From the NCBI GenBank assembly GCA_029783825.1, contig JAREIK010012036.1:1-64000 (forward strand): a DNA stretch of 64,000 nucleotides, given 5' to 3'. Each line of letters begins with the position of its first letter. Positions within the stretch are counted from its first letter, which is position 1. Position numbers and translations under genes: made by a program. Under the pieces are notes generated by a model. The model made no database searches, had not been told where the DNA came from, and was given only the letters and a program-made list of their open reading frames with translations. Positions 59,665-64,000 of this stretch are shown here, one piece after another. The stretch is from Sapria himalayana (lineage: Eukaryota > Streptophyta > Magnoliopsida > Malpighiales > Rafflesiaceae).

Positions 59665-60217
59665 GGGTAGGTTGGTCTTGGGGAGTTGTGGCTAGGTTTT
59701 GTGTGTTTTTCTATTTACAAGAACTACAAAAAGCTGGCTGTCGAAGAAAGGGGCTGCGAGTAGGAGAGCTCACGAGTCTGTTATATGTTAATTTCATGGG
59801 GTTGTAATTTGCAATGTGTTTTTTAAAGTTTGATAAAATTGTCTGTAATAAGGAGAGGAGTCTGTAATGGGTAAAAGAAGTCAGGTAAAGTCTATATAAG
59901 AGTGTAGAATTCTTTTATGTTGGTTAGAGTTTGTTAGTATAGAGGCTGAAACTGCAAGCCAAATCATAAGCTTTAGAGGGAGGAAGTGAAAGCAGAAAAA
60001 TGAATCTTAAGAAACTTAACGGGGAAAGAGGAAAGACGGCAGCTAAAGCTAAGGGGGGAAAGCTAGGGGCAGACACAACACTCTAAAGCTAGAGATGGAC
60101 ATACACTTCAAAACAAAAGCGGTACAGGAGACTAGGAAACAGAAATGCAAAATACAGAAAATGAAATATCTAGCATATAAAATAGATGTTTCAATGTATT
60201 CCATAAGTGAACTAATG
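59109..60217 (+). other. 3' UTR of LINE copy 6
   Basis: Non-coding 3' region between the ORF2 stop and the conserved terminus, interrupted by the guanine tract at 59521-59662. Frames across it with glycine runs are translations of that tract. Confidence 0.75.
59521..59662 (+). repeat. 142-bp guanine tract
   Basis: 138 of 142 bases are G. The only interruptions are A at 59549, T at 59564, A at 59567 and A at 59580, leaving 82 consecutive G at 59581-59662. It lies in the 3' UTR of LINE copy 6. It could form stacked G-quadruplexes, or could be partly a sequencing or assembly product. Confidence 0.98.
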
Positions 60218-60275
60218 TTATTCCTCGGCCAAAAAAGAGGGTTAAAATTAATAACAAACTTAAAAAAATAACTAA

Positions 60276-63200
60276 AATTAGATGAACAAGAAGAATAAGA
60301 AAAAATAAGATGAATAAGAAGAATAATAAAAATAAGATGAATAAGAAGAATAAAAAGAATAAAAAGAATAATAAAAATAAAAAGAATAAGAATGATAAAA
60401 AGAATAATAAGAATCATAATAATCATAAGAATTAGAAGTATTACAAGAATAAGAAGAATGAGAAGAATAAGAAGAATAAGAAGAATAAGAAGAATAAGAA
60501 GAATAAGAAGAATAAGAAGAATAAGAAGAACAATAAGAATAAGAAGAATAAGAATAAAAAGAAAAATAAGAAGAATAAGAAGAATAAGAAGAACAATAAG
60601 AAATAAGAAGAATAATAATAAAAAGAAAAATAAGAAGAAATAAGAAGAATAAGAAGAATAAGAAGAATAAAAGAATAAGAAGAATCAGGATAAAAAAATT
60701 AGAAAAATAAGAAGAATAAGAAGAATAATAAGATTAATAAGAATAATAACAAATAGAAGAATGAGAAGAATAAGAAGTATACGAATATTAAGAATAATAA
60801 AAAGAATAAGAAGAATAATAAAAAGAAGAAAAAGAAGAATAACAAGAATAAAATGAATAAGAAGAATTAAAGAATAAATAGAATATGATTAATAAGTAGC
60901 ATAATAAGAATAAGAAGAATAAAATATTACTAAGAATAAGAAGAATAAGAAGAATAAGAAGAATAAGAAGCATAAAAAAATAAGAAGAATAAGAAAAATA
61001 ATTGATAAGAAGAAAAAACAGAATAAGAAGAATAAAAAAAATAAGAAGAATAAAACGAATAAGAAGAATAAAAAAATAAAAAAAATAAGAATAATTAGAA
61101 GATAAAGAAGAATAAGAAGTATAAGAAGAATAAGATGTTAAAGAAGAATAAGAAAAATAAGTAAAAAATAAGAAGAAAAAGAAGAAGAATAAGAATAAGA
61201 AGAATAAGAAAAATAAAAAGGATAAAAAGATAAGAATAAGAAGAATAATAATAACACGAATAACTTGAAACGGAAGAAAAAGAAAAGTAAGAAGAATAAG
61301 AATAATAAGAAGAATAAAAAAAATTAGAAGAATAAAAAGAATATGAAGAATAAGAACAAGAAGATTAAGAAGAATAAGAATATTAAAAAGAATAAAAAGA
61401 ATAAGAAGAAAAAGTAGATGAAGAAAAAGAAGAGTAAGAAGAATAAGATGATTATGAAGAATAAGAAAAATAAGAAGAATAAGAATATTAACAAGATTAG
61501 GCCGATAAGTGGTATAAGTAGAATTAAGTGAAAATAAAAATAAGAAGAATAAGAAAAAATAAAAAGAATAAGAAGAATAAGAATAAAAAGAAGAATTAAA
61601 AAAATATGATGAATAAGAAGAATAAGAAGAATAACAAGTTTAATATATATAAGAACAATAAGAAGAATGAAAAGAATAAAAAAAAGTAGAATACCAAGAA
61701 TAACAAAATTAAGAAGAATAAAAGAATAAAAAGATAAAATATTAAAGAAAAGAAGAATAAGAATTATAATAAGAATATGAAGCATAAGAAGAATAAGAAG
61801 AATAAGAAGTATAAGAGAATACGAAGAAAAAAGAAGAAAAAAAGAAAAAAAAGAAAAAAAGAATAAGAAGAATAAGAATAATAAAAAGAATAAGATGAAT
61901 AAGAAGAAATAGAAGAAAAGAATTATAAAATCAATAAGAAGAATAAAAAGATTAATAAGAATAAGAAGAAAGAAGAATAATAAATAAGAAGAATAAGAAA
62001 TAAGTAGAATAAGAAGAATAAGAATAATAAGAAGAATAAGAATAAAAAAATAATAAGAAAAATAAAAATAATAATATAATAAGAAGAATAAAAGAATAAA
62101 AAAATAAGAATAAGAATAATAAAATAATAAGAATAATAAGAATAATAAAAATGATAAGAATAATAAGAATAATAAGATGCATAAAAAGAATAAGAAGATT
62201 TAGAAAAATAAGAAAAATAAAAAGATTAACAAGAATAACACGAAAAGAAGAATAAGAATAATACGAATAAGAAGAAAAAAAAGAAGAATAATGAAGAATA
62301 AGAAGAGTATGAAGAATAAAAAAAATTGAAAAATAAGAATAATAAGAAAAATAAGAAGAATAATAAGAGTAAGCAGAAAAATAAGATAAGATAACTAAGA
62401 AAGAAAAAAGAAGAATAAAAATAATAAGAATAAAAGAATAAGAAGAAGAAAAAAGAATAATAAGTATAATAAGATAAAAAGATATAGAAGAATAAGAAGA
62501 TTTAGAAGAATAAGAATAATAAGAAGAATAAGAATAAAAGAATAAAATGAATAAGAAGAATACAATAATAAGAAGAATAGAAGAAGAATAATAATAAGAA
62601 CATAAAAGAATGAGAAATATAAGATTAATAAGAAGAATAAGAAAAATAAGTTGAATAAGAAGAATATGAATAACAATAAGAATAAGAAGAATAAGAAGAA
62701 TAATAAAAATAATAAGAATAAGAAGAATAAAAAGAATAAGAAGAATAAGAAGAATAAGAAATACAAGATGAATAAGATGAATAAGAAGAATAAAAAATAA
62801 GATGAATACGAATAATAAGAAGAATAAGAAGAACAATAAAGATAAGAAGAATAGAAGAATAAGAAGAATAAGAAGAATAAGAAGAATAAGAAGAAGAAGA
62901 AGTAATAACAAGAAGAAGAAGAATAACAAGAAGAAGAAGAAGAATTAGAAGAATAAAAAGAATAATAATAAGAAGAAGAATAGAAAGAATAAAGAATAAT
63001 ATATGAATAAGAATAAAAAGTAGAAAAGAATAATAAGAATAATAGAAGAATATAAAGATAAAAAAATAATAAGAAAAAATGAATAAGAAAATAAAAAGAA
63101 TAAAAGAATAAGAAGAATAAGAACAAGAATAATAAGAAGAATTATAAAAATAATCGTATAAGATGAATAAGAAGAATAATAAGAATTATAAGATTAATAT

Positions 63201-64000
63201 GAATAATAACAATAAGATGAGAATAATAAAAAGAATAAAAAGATTACGAAGAATACCAAGTATAAAAATAACACGAAGAATACCAAGAATAAAAGAATAA
63301 GAATAATTAGAGAATTAAGAAGAATATTAAAAAGGAAGAATCAGAAAAATAAGAAAAATAAGAAAAATAAGAAAAATACTAATAATAATAAGAATAGGAA
63401 GAATAAGAAGAATAAAAAGAATAATAAGAATAAAAAAATAAGAATAAAAATAAGAAAAGAAGAATAATAATAATATGAAGAATAAGAATTATAAGTAGAA
63501 TAAGAAGAACAAGAAGATAAAGAAGAATAAAAAGAATAAGAAGAATAAAGAGAATAAAAAGAATAAGAAAAAAAAATAAAAAAAATAATAATAATAAAAA
63601 GAATAAAAAGATTTAGAAGAATAAAAATAATAAGAATAATAAGAAGAATAAGAAGAATTAGAAGAATTAGAATTATAAGAATAATAAAAGAATAAGAAGA
63701 ATAAAAGAATAAGAAGAATAAGAAGAGTAATAAGTATTTAACCAATTAAACGAAAATAATAATAATAAGAAAAAGAAGAATAAGAAATATAAAATGAATA
63801 AGAAGAATAAAAACAATAAGATGAATAAGATGAATAAGAAGAATAAGATGAATAAGAAGAATAAGAAGAATAATAAGAATAAGAAGAATAATAAGAATAA
63901 TAAGAATAAAAAAAATTAGAAGAATAAGAAGAATATGAATAATAAGAAGAATAATAAGAATAAGAAGAAAAGAAGAATAAGAAGAAAAAGTATAAAATAA
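60276..64000 (+). repeat. 9-bp satellite block 7 (A-rich on +), tail of LINE copy 6
   Basis: GAAGAATAA-type satellite that begins directly at the 3' end of LINE copy 6 and continues to the window edge. Clean runs occur at about 60460-60535. The phrase AAGATTAACAAGAATAACAC at about 62223 recurs with small changes at 52327, and its complement resembles T-rich phrases near 1990. (AAG)n runs lie at about 62880-62945. The end is cut by the window. Confidence 0.97.

Larger units (their letters stand above)
54516..60275 (+). mobile_element. LINE copy 6: plus-strand L1-type element, 5'-truncated in ORF1
   Basis: 5.8 kb on the plus strand, starting at the IWIG segment of ORF1, just before the zinc knuckle. 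ORF1 tail, ORF2 (55359-59108) and a 3' UTR of about 1.2 kb follow. The 3' end carries TTATTCCTCGGCCAAAAAAG at 60218-60237, the family terminus, and passes at about 60276 into A-rich satellite. The order and motifs are those of copy 2, but the sequences differ throughout. Numerous stops and frameshifts; a deletion between 57180 and 57245 removes the RT QGDPLSP region. Confidence 0.92.

Noticed and set aside
59372..59807. Glycine-run frames resembling a glycine-rich protein
   Set aside because: Direct translation of the guanine tract in a LINE 3' UTR.
1..64000. CRISPR array or regularly spaced direct repeats
   Set aside because: Repeats are contiguous with no unique spacers, and the genome is a plant nuclear one.
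1..64000. Telomeric repeat array
   Set aside because: The 9-mer is not a known telomere motif, no TTTAGGG-type runs were seen, and the array is interrupted by LINEs and changes polarity. The resemblance to telomeric retroelement chains is only in layout.

Overview
This is a gene-poor, repeat-dominated window of nuclear DNA from a flowering plant, probably heterochromatin. The plant origin rests on three things. The LINE copies are of the plant L1 type: a DUF4283/zinc-knuckle ORF1, and an ORF2 with endonuclease, reverse transcriptase, zf-RVT and a C-terminal RNase H. One CACTA (En/Spm) element carries the plant-specific DUF4218/DUF4216/Transposase_24 set plus a Ulp1-like protease. Introns and AT-rich spacers also look like plant DNA. 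I see no intact host gene and recognise no rRNA or tRNA; the species cannot be named.

About 25 kb (roughly 39%) is one degenerate satellite built from T-T-N triplets, with a 9-bp core TTATTCTTC (GAAGAATAA on the other strand). It occurs in nine blocks: 1-3418, 14527-20500, 21456-22867, 29463-30610, 32905-33700, 33821-37030 (all T-rich on +), and 37910-41058, 52189-54515, 60276-64000 (all A-rich on +). Six LINE 3' ends are present (five on -, one on +). All six share a terminal motif and all six run directly into the satellite, with GAAGAATAA reading in the LINE sense direction. The LINEs are 5'-truncated to very different lengths (about 0.12, 0.9, 0.95, 2.3, 5.8 and 6.6 kb). The window is therefore a chain of LINE-plus-satellite-tail units, head to tail, with one polarity switch near 37.0-37.9 kb.

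Two CACTA-type DNA transposons sit inside satellite blocks. Element A (3419-14526, 11.1 kb) has CACTA ends and AGCTAGG-rich subterminal repeats, no recognisable transposase, and several broken gene-like fragments on the - strand. Element B (41059-52188, 11.1 kb) has matching 13-bp ends (one mismatch) and a TAA target duplication. It carries decayed transposase-domain exons followed by a Ulp1/C48 protease exon set, all on -, with the upstream transposase part missing.

The two long LINEs are 22868-29462 (-), nearly complete but with stops and frameshifts, and 54516-60275 (+), starting inside ORF1 and also decayed. The + copy holds an extreme 142-bp guanine tract in its 3' UTR. The most interesting feature is the link between the LINE family and the satellite: either the satellite is an expanded LINE tail, or the LINE preferentially inserts into its own tail sequence, or both.
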